A DNA stretch of 64,000 nucleotides from Symsagittifera roscoffensis (GCF_963678635.1 NW_026971093.1:1-64000); one strand, 5' to 3'. Counted from the stretch's first letter, positions 39,676-50,825 are shown. Program-made: numbers and translations. Notes: generated from the sequence alone by a model not told the origin.

Positions 39676-39856
39676 CACACATTCGAGTTGAAGGTACCCC
39701 TAACTCCTAACTAAAAATCATTTTATTTTCATCTTAACTACCGTCAACTACCTGCTCTCTCAGTTCTGAATATCTTAATTTCAACTTATCTTCCTTCAAC
39801 TACCCCTCTCTCAACTCTTTCTTATTTTTACTATTGTACTCAATTTTTTGCTCAAA

Positions 39857-40351
39857 ATGATCTTCTCAGTGCAAAACAGCAACCTCATGTACTCTGTAGA
39901 ATTTTCTCCTGATCTAGTACAAATTCAAGTGCGAGAAACAGTCTCTGGAGTTTTTCTGGCACGAATGGATATCCCAATCCAAGTCTGGCACATGTTGGAA
40001 GTGATTCGAATGGATTTCAACGAACATCATATGATGCAAGTTCCCATCACAGAGAACCAACTTGGAACAATGCAAATGATGGGGGAAGTTTCTGATCATG
40101 TGGGAATGAACTATCCCGAGATTCCGGACTCAAGATTTGTGGCTCAAACAGTCGACGACTTCCTCTTTCCTTGGGAGGAGGAAGGATCAGTCGAAAACCT
40201 CATCACAATAGATGAAGATGAGGGATTCTCAGAAACAATGACGCCTCAAAACACTCCTCCACAACAACCACCAGCAATGGAACCTCGTCCAGCTCAGCGT
40301 TCTATAGAGAACCTCCAGAACTCTTCTGCTGCTCGACAGCTCTTTAATTAA
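39857..40351 (+). CDS. Small acidic Polinton protein
   Basis: An intact-looking frame of 164 codons from the ATG at 39857. Residues about 1-60 form an ordered part (LMYSVEFSPDLVQIQVRE, FLARMDIPIQVWHMLEVI): four short strands followed by a helix. The rest is disordered: acidic (LITIDEDEGFSE) and then proline- and glutamine-rich with a basic end. The strand-helix start resembles that of the proteins at 42310 and 42725 and the general plan of PC4-like single-strand DNA-binding folds, but this is only a pattern by eye. A probable AATAAA signal follows the stop at about 40363. Confidence 0.55.
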   Translation: MIFSVQNSNLMYSVEFSPDLVQIQVRETVSGVFLARMDIPIQVWHMLEVIRMDFNEHHMMQVPITENQLGTMQMMGEVSDHVGMNYPEIPDSRFVAQTVDDFLFPWEEEGSVENLITIDEDEGFSETMTPQNTPPQQPPAMEPRPAQRSIENLQNSSAARQLFN

Positions 40352-40619
40352 TTGTTTTTCTAAATAAAGGTTGTTTGGTTTTGACTTCGTTTTCTGTAAT
40401 TAATTTCTTCAATTTCATTTTAATTATGAAAGAAGATGAGAGGTTCAAGGTAAACCATTGAAAAACAATTAGAACTTAGTTAAGTGATCCGAACTCGCAC
40501 ACATGTTAAAAAATTTGATTAAATTTTGCACAAAAATTCGCAAAAAACACTAGAAAAACTGTTCACAAGTAAAAAGTTACCTAATCGATATTGCATCTTG
40601 TACACACTTTTAGCCTTTT

Positions 40620-41105
40620 GTAGCAAAAATGGAAACCCTTTTCGCATTTTATCGAAAAAAGTAAAACAATTTTCGCATTTTGTCGAAAAAATTGAAACAC
40701 TTTTTGCATTTTGTCGAAAAAAAACACTTTTCGCTTTTTGTCGAAAAAATTGAAATTTTTTTCGCATTTTATCGAAAAAAGTAAAACACTTTTCGCATTT
40801 TGTCGAAAAAATTGAAACACTTTTCGCATTTTATCGAAAAAAGTAAAACACTTTTTGCATTTTGTCGAAAAAATTGAAACACTTTTCGCATTTTATCGAA
40901 AAAAGTAAAACACTTTTAGCTTTTTGTAGAAAAAATTGAAACATTTTTTGCATTTGTAGCGAAAAAGTGAAACCCTTTTCGCATCTTGTTAAAAAAAGTG
41001 AAACACTTTTCGAATCTTCTCAAAAAAGTTGAAATACTTTTCGCATTATGTCAAAAAAATTGAAACATTTTTTACAACTTGTTAAAAAAAAAGAAATGTT
41101 TTTTG
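40620..41105 (+). repeat. Tandem repeat array, about 31-bp unit
   Basis: About fifteen units resembling TCGAAAAAATTGAAACACTT plus TTCGCATTTTG, alternating two variants (TTGAAACAC and GTAAAACAC), becoming more degenerate to the right. The same array is at 45748-46234 in the second duplication copy. Continuous frames through it merely reflect the unit length. It lies in an intergenic position. Confidence 0.85.
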
Positions 41106-41235
41106 CAATTTTTTGAAAATCAAAAGAAATATTACACTTGTTTGAAAAATTTTTTGCAAATGTTTTTGACAACAGTGATTTTTTTTGGTAATTAATGGTA
41201 ACTTTGTAAACATATGAGTGAAAATAGATGGAATA

Positions 41236-41843
41236 TCAGAAGTTTCTTATTGAAAAATTGACATGATCACTATTTACAAATCCATAAACATCAATAAAAC
41301 AGTCAATTATTTTTAACAAATCATGTTCATATTTTGAGTTTTGTACTTTACGAACTCTTTCTAGAAAAGCTGAACCAATAGTTTGTGTGGAAGCTAGTTT
41401 CTGGTTAGAACATAAATAGTGACGTTTGAATTTATGCGTAACAGTCTTTTCTTTGCAACACTTGGCATTTGTTGTGCTCCTTTCCATTTCAAAATGTGAT
41501 GAACAGCGCGGTCAAGTTGATTGAAAACTTCGCCAGTTGATGAAATAACATTCGAATAAAATCTGTATTTGTACAGAGTGCAAAGACAATCGATCATTTG
41601 GTATGTGAAATGAAAATTACCCAATCGTTGTAAAATTTGATCAAAAGATGAACCAATCAGAAGTATGTGGAACTTACAATTTTCCAAAGAACAGTAAAAA
41701 TTGTGGGTAGAGACAAAAAAATTATTGGTTACTATATATTTTTCGTAAAAATCACTGGAAACGGAAATAAATAGCGATTTTTGACAATACTCTGAATAAA
41801 AGCTGGGAACAGCTTGACACATAGCGGCAACCATCTGAAACAA
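41236..41843 (-). pseudogene. Unrecognised minus-strand Polinton gene (copy 1; copy 2 at 46364-46971)
   Basis: Minus-strand coding sequence with aromatic-rich text (MVAAMCQAVPSFYSEYCQ, SLENCKFHILLIGSSFDQ, TYQMIDCLCTLYKYRFYSN, then KYEHDLLKIIDCFIDVYG). It looks like a helical protein of about 200 residues with no known domain. It is the only minus-strand gene among the plus-strand late genes, and a short AT-rich region with a TATA-like TATATAGG lies upstream (about 41868). It appears broken. The same gene is present in the second duplication copy at 46364-46971. Confidence 0.45.
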
Positions 41844-42047
41844 TGATTTTTGCTAAGAATTGAGGATTTATATAGGAACACTAACACCTACACAATTCCA
41901 TATTTGGAGTTTCCCTCAAAAATTCCAATGATAGTTCTATTTCCTCTTTTGGTTCAGTTAATGACTCATATTGTTTAGTTCCAATTTCATTTAATCTCAA
42001 AATCATTTCTCTCATTTCTCTTCATCTGATCAGTCTGTTATTCAAAA

Positions 42048-42588
42048 ATGTACTCAGGAAAAGACACAAGTCCCAATTACATTGAATTCTCAAAAAATCA
42101 AACAAGAATTGGGAGATTTGCTTGCTCCCAAAAATCCTACAAAGGGAAAATTTATTTTAAACCTGCTTTCAACTATTCAAGAAAAGTGAGTTGGGACAAC
42201 TCGAAAAAAAAAACAGCAAGTCTATCTTGGTGAAAAAGAAGGAGAAGCAATCTCAGCAACTAGAAATACTTTTATTCACGATGTTGAAAACCTTGGACTC
42301 TTTCCTATATTGGAACTCACTTCTGACAAAGAGTCAACTATGGATCAGGAGCTTGCCAACTGCAACAAAGTGCATGACATAGCAACATACAATAGAAGAC
42401 AAGTTTGTGTCACGATCAAGAGGTACAATATTAACAAACCTCCCTACGTTCAGATTCGACTGATCACCGCAAAAGAGAATGAAGCAATGAAACAAGTTGC
42501 CTATGTCAACTATACTTTGAACGAATTCAAAGAACTGTCCCAAATTTTGGGAGACTTTATGTTTGTTGAGAACTGTAATGTACAATAA
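42048..42588 (+). pseudogene. Small Polinton protein, possibly PC4-like (copy 1; copy 2 at 47176-47716)
   Basis: Plus-strand coding sequence starting at the ATG at 42048 (MYSGKDTSPNYIEFSKNQ). The later part has strands and a final helix: QVCVTIKRYNINKPPYVQIR, QVAYVNYTLNEFKELSQILG. That plan (VxIRxY strand, more strands, then a helix beginning x-L-x-x-W/F-x-x-L) is like the single-strand DNA-binding fold of PC4, which is found in several large DNA viruses. The call is by pattern only. It looks broken in its middle. The copy at 47176-47716 is the same. Confidence 0.4.
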
Positions 42589-42724
42589 TTTGTTTTATTT
42601 ATGTTTTTGCCTTGTAATTTAACTATTTATCCTCAAAATTATTTTTCATTTAGTATTGGTGTTGAACAGTATGAGTTGGAGTATTGGTTTTTCATGAAAT
42701 TTACTCTTAAAACTAAACAATAAA

Positions 42725-43096
42725 TTGGGATTTTTTCATATTGTTCTAGAAGAAAAGACCCAAAAAATTTCACTAACAATTGTAGAATCTCAAAAAAAAA
42801 ACTTGCAGAATTTGGACGTAGACTCACAAAAATCTCACTTTGAGTGGACTCTGCACAATGGTAGAAGAAAAATTCACATAGAATACCGATCTGATACCAA
42901 AAAAATAGATCTTGTAGAATATCGTAGAAATGGAAATCAATGGAAAAATAATCAATCTTTACAACTACAAAGAGAAGAATATGATAAATTACTTGATATG
43001 CTTCCTTCATTACTAGGTTATGTAGAGACCTTCAAAAAATCTTGTATCATTATTGACGAATGCCATGTAGAAAATGAACGTACAGAAATTAAATGA
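42725..43096 (+). CDS. Second small PC4-like candidate (copy 1; copy 2 at 47853-48224)
   Basis: An open frame of about 120 codons whose start is unclear; a splice acceptor (TTCATTTAG, ending about 42652) lies upstream. The protein has ISLTIVESQKKNLQN, FEWTLHNGRRKIHIEYRS, KKIDLVEYRRNGNQW, then LQLQREEYDKLLDMLPSL. Strands followed by a long helix again match the PC4-like plan, and the spacing is close to that of the preceding gene, so the two may be ancient duplicates. Function not certain. The same sequence stands at 47853-48224. Confidence 0.4.
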   Translation: MGFFHIVLEEKTQKISLTIVESQKKNLQNLDVDSQKSHFEWTLHNGRRKIHIEYRSDTKKIDLVEYRRNGNQWKNNQSLQLQREEYDKLLDMLPSLLGYVETFKKSCIIIDECHVENERTEIK

Positions 43097-43376
43097 AATT
43101 CTAAGAATTTTTGAGATTATTAGGCAAAATTTCTCATCAAACACAAAAAGAAAAAATTCATTTCTTTGTACCTGTATTGTTTTGGACCCGGACATAAATT
43201 TAAAAGAAATGGACCAAAATTTTCCTTTTGGAGGACTAATTCGATACGGAAATTCCTGTATGGCTTACTTTTTTGCAAACTCCAAAATTTTTAGACTACG
43301 TGCAATTCTACATGACTCTGCTGGATCTGTGAAATCTACTACAAAAAGGTCCTGGGTATTGTTATGTTGCACCTAG
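43074..43376 (+). CDS. Unrecognised small Polinton protein (copy 1; copy 2 at 48202-48504)
   Basis: A 100-codon frame from the ATG at 43074, overlapping the end of the previous gene by 23 bases. The text (MNVQKLNEILRIFEIIRQNF, CTCIVLDPDINLKEMDQNFP, GGLIRYGNSCMAYFFANS) suggests a helix followed by strands. No domain is recognised. The tight overlap suggests that it is read from the same transcript as its neighbour. Confidence 0.4.
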   Translation: MNVQKLNEILRIFEIIRQNFSSNTKRKNSFLCTCIVLDPDINLKEMDQNFPFGGLIRYGNSCMAYFFANSKIFRLRAILHDSAGSVKSTTKRSWVLLCCT

Positions 43377-43516
43377 TCTACCCAGTTCATGCTTTCTTGA
43401 TCACGTGACTGGATTATTTTTCTGTTTATATGTTAAAATACTTGCTTCATCTGTATATGCATTGTTTGATTGTTAATCATTTTAAACAAAAAACTCCAGA
43501 GAAATCAGTTAACAGA

Positions 43517-44030
43517 ATGAGTCTAGTTGTTTTGGATATTGAATTTATCGAAAAAAAAAATAGTGAAAGAATTAGGAGTTTATAAGGATGGGCAAACAGA
43601 AGGATATTCCTTTCTTCCTCCCAAAAAATTCAAACCAACATCCCAATCTTTTTGGTGTACACAGCATTTTCATGGAATCAATTGGAGCAGTGGTTAGGAA
43701 AAATATACTGAACTCGAAAAAAAATTGAAAAATCTAGAAGCCACAGACACGGAATTTTTTGCAAAGGGTTATAAAAATTGTAAGATTCTATCAGAATTTT
43801 TGGAAACAAAGATTATTAATTTGGTTGACTACACTTGCCCTAAAGTTCAGTTTTTGATATTCAAAGATGAAGAATATGATTGGAGGTGTAGTAACTACCC
43901 ATTTCGTCATGCAAAAACTCTTCACTGTGCAGAAAGAAAAGCATTTGCATACGGAACATGGACTCGATGCTTTTTTAACAAATTGTATATTATATTATTC
44001 TTAATGTACTACCATTTTCAAACTTTAATT
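43517..44030 (+). pseudogene. DEDD-type exonuclease-like Polinton gene (copy 1; copy 2 at 48645-49159)
   Basis: Begins at the ATG at 43517 with MSLVVLDIEFIE, an acidic D-x-E start like the first motif of DEDD (RNase H-fold) exonucleases. Farther on come FWCTQHFHGINWSSG, EFFAKGYKNCKILSEFL and, near the end, CSNYPFRHAKTLHCAERKA, a Cys/His cluster. I know this combination (D-x-E, HGI-x-W, KG-x-x-K, then a C/H cluster) from nuclease-like proteins encoded by transposons in other animals. The assignment is by eye. The gene is broken, and the last part runs toward a splice acceptor before the next gene. Confidence 0.5.
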
Positions 44031-44066
44031 AAATTTCATTGTCAACTTTTTCTTTTTAGAGTTAAG

Positions 44067-44330
44067 ATGGTCGATCAAGGTGACAAGCCCGTAAATTTAG
44101 GAAATTTTGTTTTTGATGAAGAAAATCATGAACGAAAATCATGGAAATTGTTAGGACGTACATGTAATAGATCTCTTTTAGTTTTTTTGTGCCAATTTTT
44201 TGTTATAGTTTTGATGCTAGTATGTGCAATCGTTCGAATTATGTTATCCACAACATGTGAAGAAACAACAGTTTGGGTAGCTATTTTATCAAGTACAGTC
44301 GGTTATATTCTACCTTCTCCAAAGCTATGA
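44067..44330 (+). CDS. Small two-pass membrane protein (copy 1; copy 2 region at 49196-49459)
   Basis: An 87-codon frame from the ATG at 44067, just after a TTTTTAG acceptor. After a polar start (MVDQGDKPVNLGNFVFDE) come two hydrophobic segments (LLVFLCQFFVIVLMLVCAIV, then VWVAILSSTVGYILP) with CEETTVW between them and a terminal PSPKL. This short protein, with the ILSSxVGYxLPxPK ending, recurs in Polinton-like elements of many animals; its role in the particle is not known to me. The stop overlaps the start of the ATPase gene (ATGA). Confidence 0.65.
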   Translation: MVDQGDKPVNLGNFVFDEENHERKSWKLLGRTCNRSLLVFLCQFFVIVLMLVCAIVRIMLSTTCEETTVWVAILSSTVGYILPSPKL

Positions 44331-44985
44331 ATAAAATAATATCTACGAATTTTTATTTCCCTTGTTGACCCAAGTGGATCTGGAAAATCGCATCTTATTT
44401 TTGATTGGTTGAAAATTGGTGTTTTTCAACCAGTATTCGACAAAATTTTTTATTTTTATCAACATTATCAACCTCTTTATAGTCAAATGCGAACAAAAAA
44501 CCTTAAATTTATCCAAGGAGTAGATTTTCACTTGATTGAAAATCTCCCCAATAATGGAACTAAGTTTTTGCTTATATTTGATGATTCTTGTGAAGAAATT
44601 TCAAACTCCAAACAATTTGTAAAAATTGCTACTGCGGGGAGACACAAGGGTCTGAATACAATATACATCAAACAGAATTTATTTCATCAAAGCAAATTAG
44701 GACGAGATGTAGAGTTACAAAATACACACATAGTCTTGTTCAACTCGCCGAGGGATGTTTTACAAATCAATACATTAAGTCAACAACTAGGTCTAGGATC
44801 TCAATTGAAAGAGTGGTATAGAGGGTGGAAAGAGGGGTGATAAGATGCAACATCCGTTCCTTATGGTCATTTACTTAATGATTTAACCCCAAAAACAGTT
44901 GATTCACTTAGGTATTGCACTAATAGTGGCTCAGTTCCAACAAAATTTTACTTACCAGCTGGAATAGAGACAAAGTTTTTGGAAG
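44327..44985 (+). pseudogene. Polinton packaging ATPase region (copy 1; copy 2 at 49456-50114)
   Basis: Shows the Walker A loop PSGSGKSHL (about 44370-44397), the Walker B strand FLLIFDDSCEEIS (about 44566-44600), then AGRHKGLNTIYIKQNLFHQS and VLFNSPRDVLQI, and finally YGHLLNDLTPKTVDSLRYC with FYLPAG (about 44860-44960). These are the signatures of the FtsK/HerA-type packaging ATPase of Polintons and related viruses, which pumps DNA into the capsid. It starts in an ATGA overlap with the membrane-protein gene. The region is broken. The second duplication copy is the same. Confidence 0.9.
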
Positions 44986-45288
44986 ATGAGTACACAATAC
45001 GTCTCTATTCTCCCAACATTTCAAAAATTTTCCCTAAGGCTTCGAAAACAATTCATTCTCAATTGCCCAAAAGATTTCATTCAGTTTCTGAGCGAAAGTT
45101 TAGTAAACCTATTACGAGGAGAGCTTCGAGATCTTCTGAAAAAAGACGTAGTAAAATATCGAAAAAAAATTTCAGAACTAACACAAAAAAGAACTCCTCT
45201 ACACAAAAGAAGAATTATTTTAAGTTCAACTAAAGGGTTACAATTGATATCTATCATCAACCCTTTTGTCATTAAACGATTGACATAG
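44986..45288 (+). CDS. Small basic conserved Polinton protein (copy 1; copy 2 at 50115-50417)
   Basis: A 100-codon frame from the ATG at 44986, overlapping the end of the ATPase region. Pattern: FILNCPKDFIQFLSESLVNL, LKKDVVKYRKKISELTQKRT, LHKRRIILSSTKGLQLISII. A similar small protein (helix, LLxGxxxL-like turn, K/R-rich helix, KR-I-L followed by a G-x-x-L hydrophobic tail) occurs in many Polintons between ATPase and integrase or capsid genes. Its role is unknown; a basic core-like or capsid-associated protein is possible. Confidence 0.6.
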   Translation: MSTQYVSILPTFQKFSLRLRKQFILNCPKDFIQFLSESLVNLLRGELRDLLKKDVVKYRKKISELTQKRTPLHKRRIILSSTKGLQLISIINPFVIKRLT

Positions 45289-45289
45289 T

Positions 45290-45628
45290 ATGGAACAATT
45301 TGTTTTAATTTCGTACTCAGTTTAGCAATCACAAAGTACACTTCCAAGAAAACAAAAATTGGAACAAAAGCAAGAAAAAGAGGAGATTGTACCAAAAAAT
45401 TTTGATTCTGTTTACAGTGCTGTAAATGCGAGGTTGAAAACGAGCAACAATAAGCATATTATTGATTTAATTTTGAATTCTCCTAGAATTAAACTCAGCC
45501 AGTCAGACAATATTATATTAGATAATCGAGATACAAAAGAATCTATTGTAGACTTTGTGTGCTGTCTGGAATACCATTTTTCCAGATATTTACTTTACTA
45601 TTTTGGAAGCAACTCAACTTCCTCCTAA
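45290..45628 (+). pseudogene. Conserved small Polinton protein (copy 1; copy 2 at 50419-50757)
   Basis: Coding sequence right after the small basic protein, with a K/E-rich start and VPKNFDSVYSAVNARLKT, IDLILNSPRIKLSQSDNIIL and KESIVDFV. The pattern (charged linker, helix, then a short -I-x-L-S-x-x-x-x-I-I-L- strand pair and a final helix) is like the protein that follows the small basic protein in other Polintons. Function unknown. It appears broken. Confidence 0.45.
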
Positions 45629-45696
45629 ACTTGTTATTAACAAGAATGCCAAAGCAAAAGATAGAGGAACTTGGATCTCTTTCAAAGTCTGAAAAG

Positions 45697-48600
45697 GTAA
45701 AAAGTTACCTAATCGATATTGCATCTTGTACACACTTTTAGCCTTTTGTAGCAAAAATGGAAACCCTTTTCGCATTTTATCGAAAAAAGTAAAACAATTT
45801 TCGCATTTTGTCGAAAAAATTGAAACACTTTTTGCATTTTGTCGAAAAAAAACACTTTTCGCTTTTTGTCGAAAAAATTGAAATTTTTTTCGCATTTTAT
45901 CGAAAAAAGTAAAACACTTTTCGCATTTTGTCGAAAAAATTGAAACACTTTTCGCATTTTATCGAAAAAAGTAAAACACTTTTTGCATTTTGTCGAAAAA
46001 ATTGAAACACTTTTCGCATTTTATCGAAAAAAGTAAAACACTTTTAGCTTTTTGTAGAAAAAATTGAAACATTTTTCTCATTTGTAGCGAAAAAGTGAAA
46101 CCCTTTTCGCATCTTGTTAAAAAAAGTGAAACACTTTTCGAATCTTCTCAAAAAAGTTGAAATACTTTTCGCATTATGTCAAAAAAATTGAAACATTTTT
46201 TACAACTTGTTAAAAAAAAAGAAATGTTTTTTGCAATTTTTTGAAAATCAAAAGAAATATTACACTTGTTTGAAAAATTTTTTGCAAATGTTTTTGACAA
46301 CAGTGATTTTTTTTGGTAATTAATGGTAACTTTGTAAACATATGAGTGAAAATAGATGGAATATCAGAAGTTTCTTATTGAAAAATTGACATGATCACTA
46401 TTTACAAATCCATAAACATCAATAAAACAGTCAATTATTTTTAACAAATCATGTTCATATTTTGAGTTTTGTACTTTACGAACTCTTTCTAGAAAAGCTG
46501 AACCAATAGTTTGTGTGGAAGCTAGTTTCTGGTTAGAACATAAATAGTGACGTTTGAATTTATGCGTAACAGTCTTTTCTTTGCAACACTTGGCATTTGT
46601 TGTGCTCCTTTCCATTTCAAAATGTGATGAACAGCGCGGTCAAGTTGATTGAAAACTTCGCCAGTTGATGAAATAACATTCGAATAAAATCTGTATTTGT
46701 ACAGAGTGCAAAGACAATCGATCATTTGGTATGTGAAATGAAAATTACCCAATCGTTGTAAAATTTGATCAAAAGATGAACCAATCAGAAGTATGTGGAA
46801 CTTACAATTTTCCAAAGAACAGTAAAAATTGTGGGTAGAGACAAAAAAATTATTGGTTACTATATATTTTTCGTAAAAATCACTGGAAACGGAAATAAAT
46901 AGCGATTTTTGACAATACTCTGAATAAAAGCTGGGAACAGCTTGACACATAGCGGCAACCATCTGAAACAATGATTTTTGCTAAGAATTGAGGATTTATA
47001 TAGGAACACTAACACCTACACAATTCCATATTTGGAGTTTCCCTCAAAAATTCCAATGATAGTTCTATTTCCTCTTTTGGTTCAGTTAATGACTCATATT
47101 GTTTAGTTCCAATTTCATTTAATCTCAAAATCATTTCTCTCATTTCTCTTCATCTGATCAGTCTGTTATTCAAAAATGTACTCAGGAAAAGACACAAGTC
47201 CCAATTACATTGAATTCTCAAAAAATCAAACAAGAATTGGGAGATTTGCTTGCTCCCAAAAATCCTACAAAGGGAAAATTTATTTTAAACCTGCTTTCAA
47301 CTATTCAAGAAAAGTGAGTTGGGACAACTCGAAAAAAAAAACAGCAAGTCTATCTTGGTGAAAAAGAAGGAGAAGCAATCTCAGCAACTAGAAATACTTT
47401 TATTCACGATGTTGAAAACCTTGGACTCTTTCCTATATTGGAACTCACTTCTGACAAAGAGTCAACTATGGATCAGGAGCTTGCCAACTGCAACAAAGTG
47501 CATGACATAGCAACATACAATAGAAGACAAGTTTGTGTCACGATCAAGAGGTACAATATTAACAAACCTCCCTACGTTCAGATTCGACTGATCACCGCAA
47601 AAGAGAATGAAGCAATGAAACAAGTTGCCTATGTCAACTATACTTTGAACGAATTCAAAGAACTGTCCCAAATTTTGGGAGACTTTATGTTTGTTGAGAA
47701 CTGTAATGTACAATAATTTGTTTTATTTATGTTTTTGCCTTGTAATTTAACTATTTATCCTCAAAATTATTTTTCATTTAGTATTGGTGTTGAACAGTAT
47801 GAGTTGGAGTATTGGTTTTTCATGAAATTTACTCTTAAAACTAAACAATAAATTGGGATTTTTTCATATTGTTCTAGAAGAAAAGACCCAAAAAATTTCA
47901 CTAACAATTGTAGAATCTCAAAAAAAAAACTTGCAGAATTTGGACGTAGACTCACAAAAATCTCACTTTGAGTGGACTCTGCACAATGGTAGAAGAAAAA
48001 TTCACATAGAATACCGATCTGATACCAAAAAAATAGATCTTGTAGAATATCGTAGAAATGGAAATCAATGGAAAAATAATCAATCTTTACAACTACAAAG
48101 AGAAGAATATGATAAATTACTTGATATGCTTCCTTCATTACTAGGTTATGTAGAGACCTTCAAAAAATCTTGTATCATTATTGACGAATGCCATGTAGAA
48201 AATGAACGTACAGAAATTAAATGAAATTCTAAGAATTTTTGAGATTATTAGGCAAAATTTCTCATCAAACACAAAAAGAAAAAATTCATTTCTTTGTACC
48301 TGTATTGTTTTGGACCCGGACATAAATTTAAAAGAAATGGACCAAAATTTTCCTTTTGGAGGACTAATTCGATACGGAAATTCCTGTATGGCTTACTTTT
48401 TTGCAAACTCCAAAATTTTTAGACTACGTGCAATTCTACATGACTCTGCTGGATCTGTGAAATCTACTACAAAAAGGTCCTGGGTATTGTTATGTTGCAC
48501 CTAGTCTACCCAGTTCATGCTTTCTTGATCACGTGACTGGATTATTTTTCTGTTTATATGTTAAAATACTTGCTTCATCTGTATATGCATTGTTTGATTG

Positions 48601-50825
48601 TTAATCATTTTAAACAAAAAACTCCAGAGAAATCAGTTAACAGAATGAGTCTAGTTGTTTTGGATATTGAATTTATCGAAAAAAAAAATAGTGAAAGAAT
48701 TAGGAGTTTATAAGGATGGGCAAACAGAAGGATATTCCTTTCTTCCTCCCAAAAAATTCAAACCAACATCCCAATCTTTTTGGTGTACACAGCATTTTCA
48801 TGGAATCAATTGGAGCAGTGGTTAGGAAAAATATACTGAACTTGAAAAAAAATTGAAAAATCTAGAAGCCACAGACACGGAATTTTTTGCAAAGGGTTAT
48901 AAAAATTGTAAGATTCTATCAGAATTTTTGGAAACAAAGATTATTAATTTGGTTGACTACACTTGCCCTAAAGTTCAGTTTTTGATATTCAAAGATGAAG
49001 AATATGATTGGAGGTGTAGTAACTACCCATTTCGTCATGCAAAAACTCTTCACTGTGCAGAAAGAAAAGCATTTGCATACGGAACATGGACTCGATGCTT
49101 TTTTAACAAATTGTATATTATATTATTCTTAATGTACTACCATTTTCAAACTTTAATTAAATTTCATTGTCAACTTTTTCTTTTTAGAGTTAAGATGGTC
49201 GATCAAGGTGACAAGCCCGTAAATTTAGGAAATTTTGTTTTTGATGAAGAAAATCATGAACGAAAATCATGGAAATTGTTAGGACGTACATGTAATAGAT
49301 CTCTTTTAGTTTTTTTTGTGCCAATTTTTTGTTATAGTTTTGATGCTAGTATGTGCAATCGTTCGAATTATGTTATCCACAACATGTGAAGAAACAACAG
49401 TTTGGGTAGCTATTTTATCAAGTACAGTCGGTTATATTCTACCTTCTCCAAAGCTATGAATAAAATAATATCTACGAATTTTTATTTCCCTTGTTGACCC
49501 AAGTGGATCTGGAAAATCGCATCTTATTTTTGATTGGTTGAAAATTGGTGTTTTTCAACCAGTATTCGACAAAATTTTTTATTTTTATCAACATTATCAA
49601 CCTCTTTATAGTCAAATGCGAACAAAAAACCTTAAATTTATCCAAGGAGTAGATTTTCACTTGATTGAAAATCTCCCCAATAATGGAACTAAGTTTTTGC
49701 TTATATTTGATGATTCTTGTGAAGAAATTTCAAACTCCAAACAATTTGTAAAAATTGCTACTGCGGGGAGACACAAGGGTCTGAATACAATATACATCAA
49801 ACAGAATTTATTTCATCAAAGCAAATTAGGACGAGATGTAGAGTTACAAAATACACACATAGTCTTGTTCAACTCGCCGAGGGATGTTTTACAAATCAAT
49901 ACATTAAGTCAACAACTAGGTCTAGGATCTCAATTGAAAGAGTGGTATAGAGGGTGGAAAGAGGGGTGATAAGATGCAACATCCGTTCCTTATGGTCATT
50001 TACTTAATGATTTAACCCCAAAAACAGTTGATTCACTTAGGTATTGCACTAATAGTGGCTCAGTTCCAACAAAATTTTACTTACCAGCTGGAATAGAGAC
50101 AAAGTTTTTGGAAGATGAGTACACAATACGTCTCTATTCTCCCAACATTTCAAAAATTTTCCCTAAGGCTTCGAAAACAATTCATTCTCAATTGCCCAAA
50201 AGATTTCATTCAGTTTCTGAGCGAAAGTTTAGTAAACCTATTAAGAGGAGAGCTTCGAGATCTTCTGAAAAAAGACGTAGTAAAATATCGAAAAAAAATT
50301 TCAGAACTAACACAAAAAAGAACTCCTCTACACAAAAGAAGAATTATTTTAAGTTCAACTAAAGGGTTACAATTGATATCTATCATCAACCCTTTTGTCA
50401 TTATACGATTGACATAGTATGGAACAATTTGTTTTAATTTCGTACTCAGTTTAGCAATCACAAAGTACACTTCCAAGAAAACAAAAATTGGAACAAAAGC
50501 AAGAAAAAGAGGAGATTGTACCAAAAAATTTTGATTCTGTTTACAGTGCTGTAAATGCGAGGTTGAAAACGAGCAACAATAAGCATATTATTGATTTAAT
50601 TTTGAATTCTCCTAGAATTAAACTCAGCCAGTCAGACAATATTATATTAGATAATCGAGATACAAAAGAATCTATTGTAGACTTTGTGTGCTGTCTGGAA
50701 TACCATTTTTCCAGATATTTACTTTACTATTTTGGAAGCAACTCAACTTCCTCCTAAACTTGTTATTAACAAGAATGCCAAAGCAAAAGATAGAGGAACT
50801 TGGATCTCTTTCAAAGTCTGAAAAG
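45697..50825 (+). repeat. 5.13-kb tandem duplication in the Polinton, copy 2
   Basis: Second copy of 40569-45696, followed by the rest of the integrase gene. Genes in it are offset by 5128-5129 bases from those of copy 1 and are listed with both positions below. Confidence 0.95.
45748..46234 (+). repeat. Tandem repeat array, second copy
   Basis: Copy of the array at 40620-41105, carried along in the 5.13-kb duplication. Unit and order are the same. Confidence 0.85.

Larger units (their letters stand above)
40569..45696 (+). repeat. 5.13-kb tandem duplication in the Polinton, copy 1
   Basis: A block of about 5128 bases repeated immediately at 45697-50825. It starts GTAAAAAGTTACCTAATCG and ends in the first codons of the integrase gene (TCAAAGTCTGAAAAG). 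The copies differ at only about five positions by eye, i.e. about 0.1%, so the duplication is very recent compared with the decay of the element, or it is an assembly artefact. Each copy holds a tandem repeat array, a minus-strand gene, several small plus-strand genes and the packaging ATPase. Confidence 0.95.

Noticed and set aside
40519-40829. Open frames across the tandem repeat array, both strands
   Set aside because: They only reflect the periodic unit (repeats of QNAKSV-like text) and are copied exactly in the second array.
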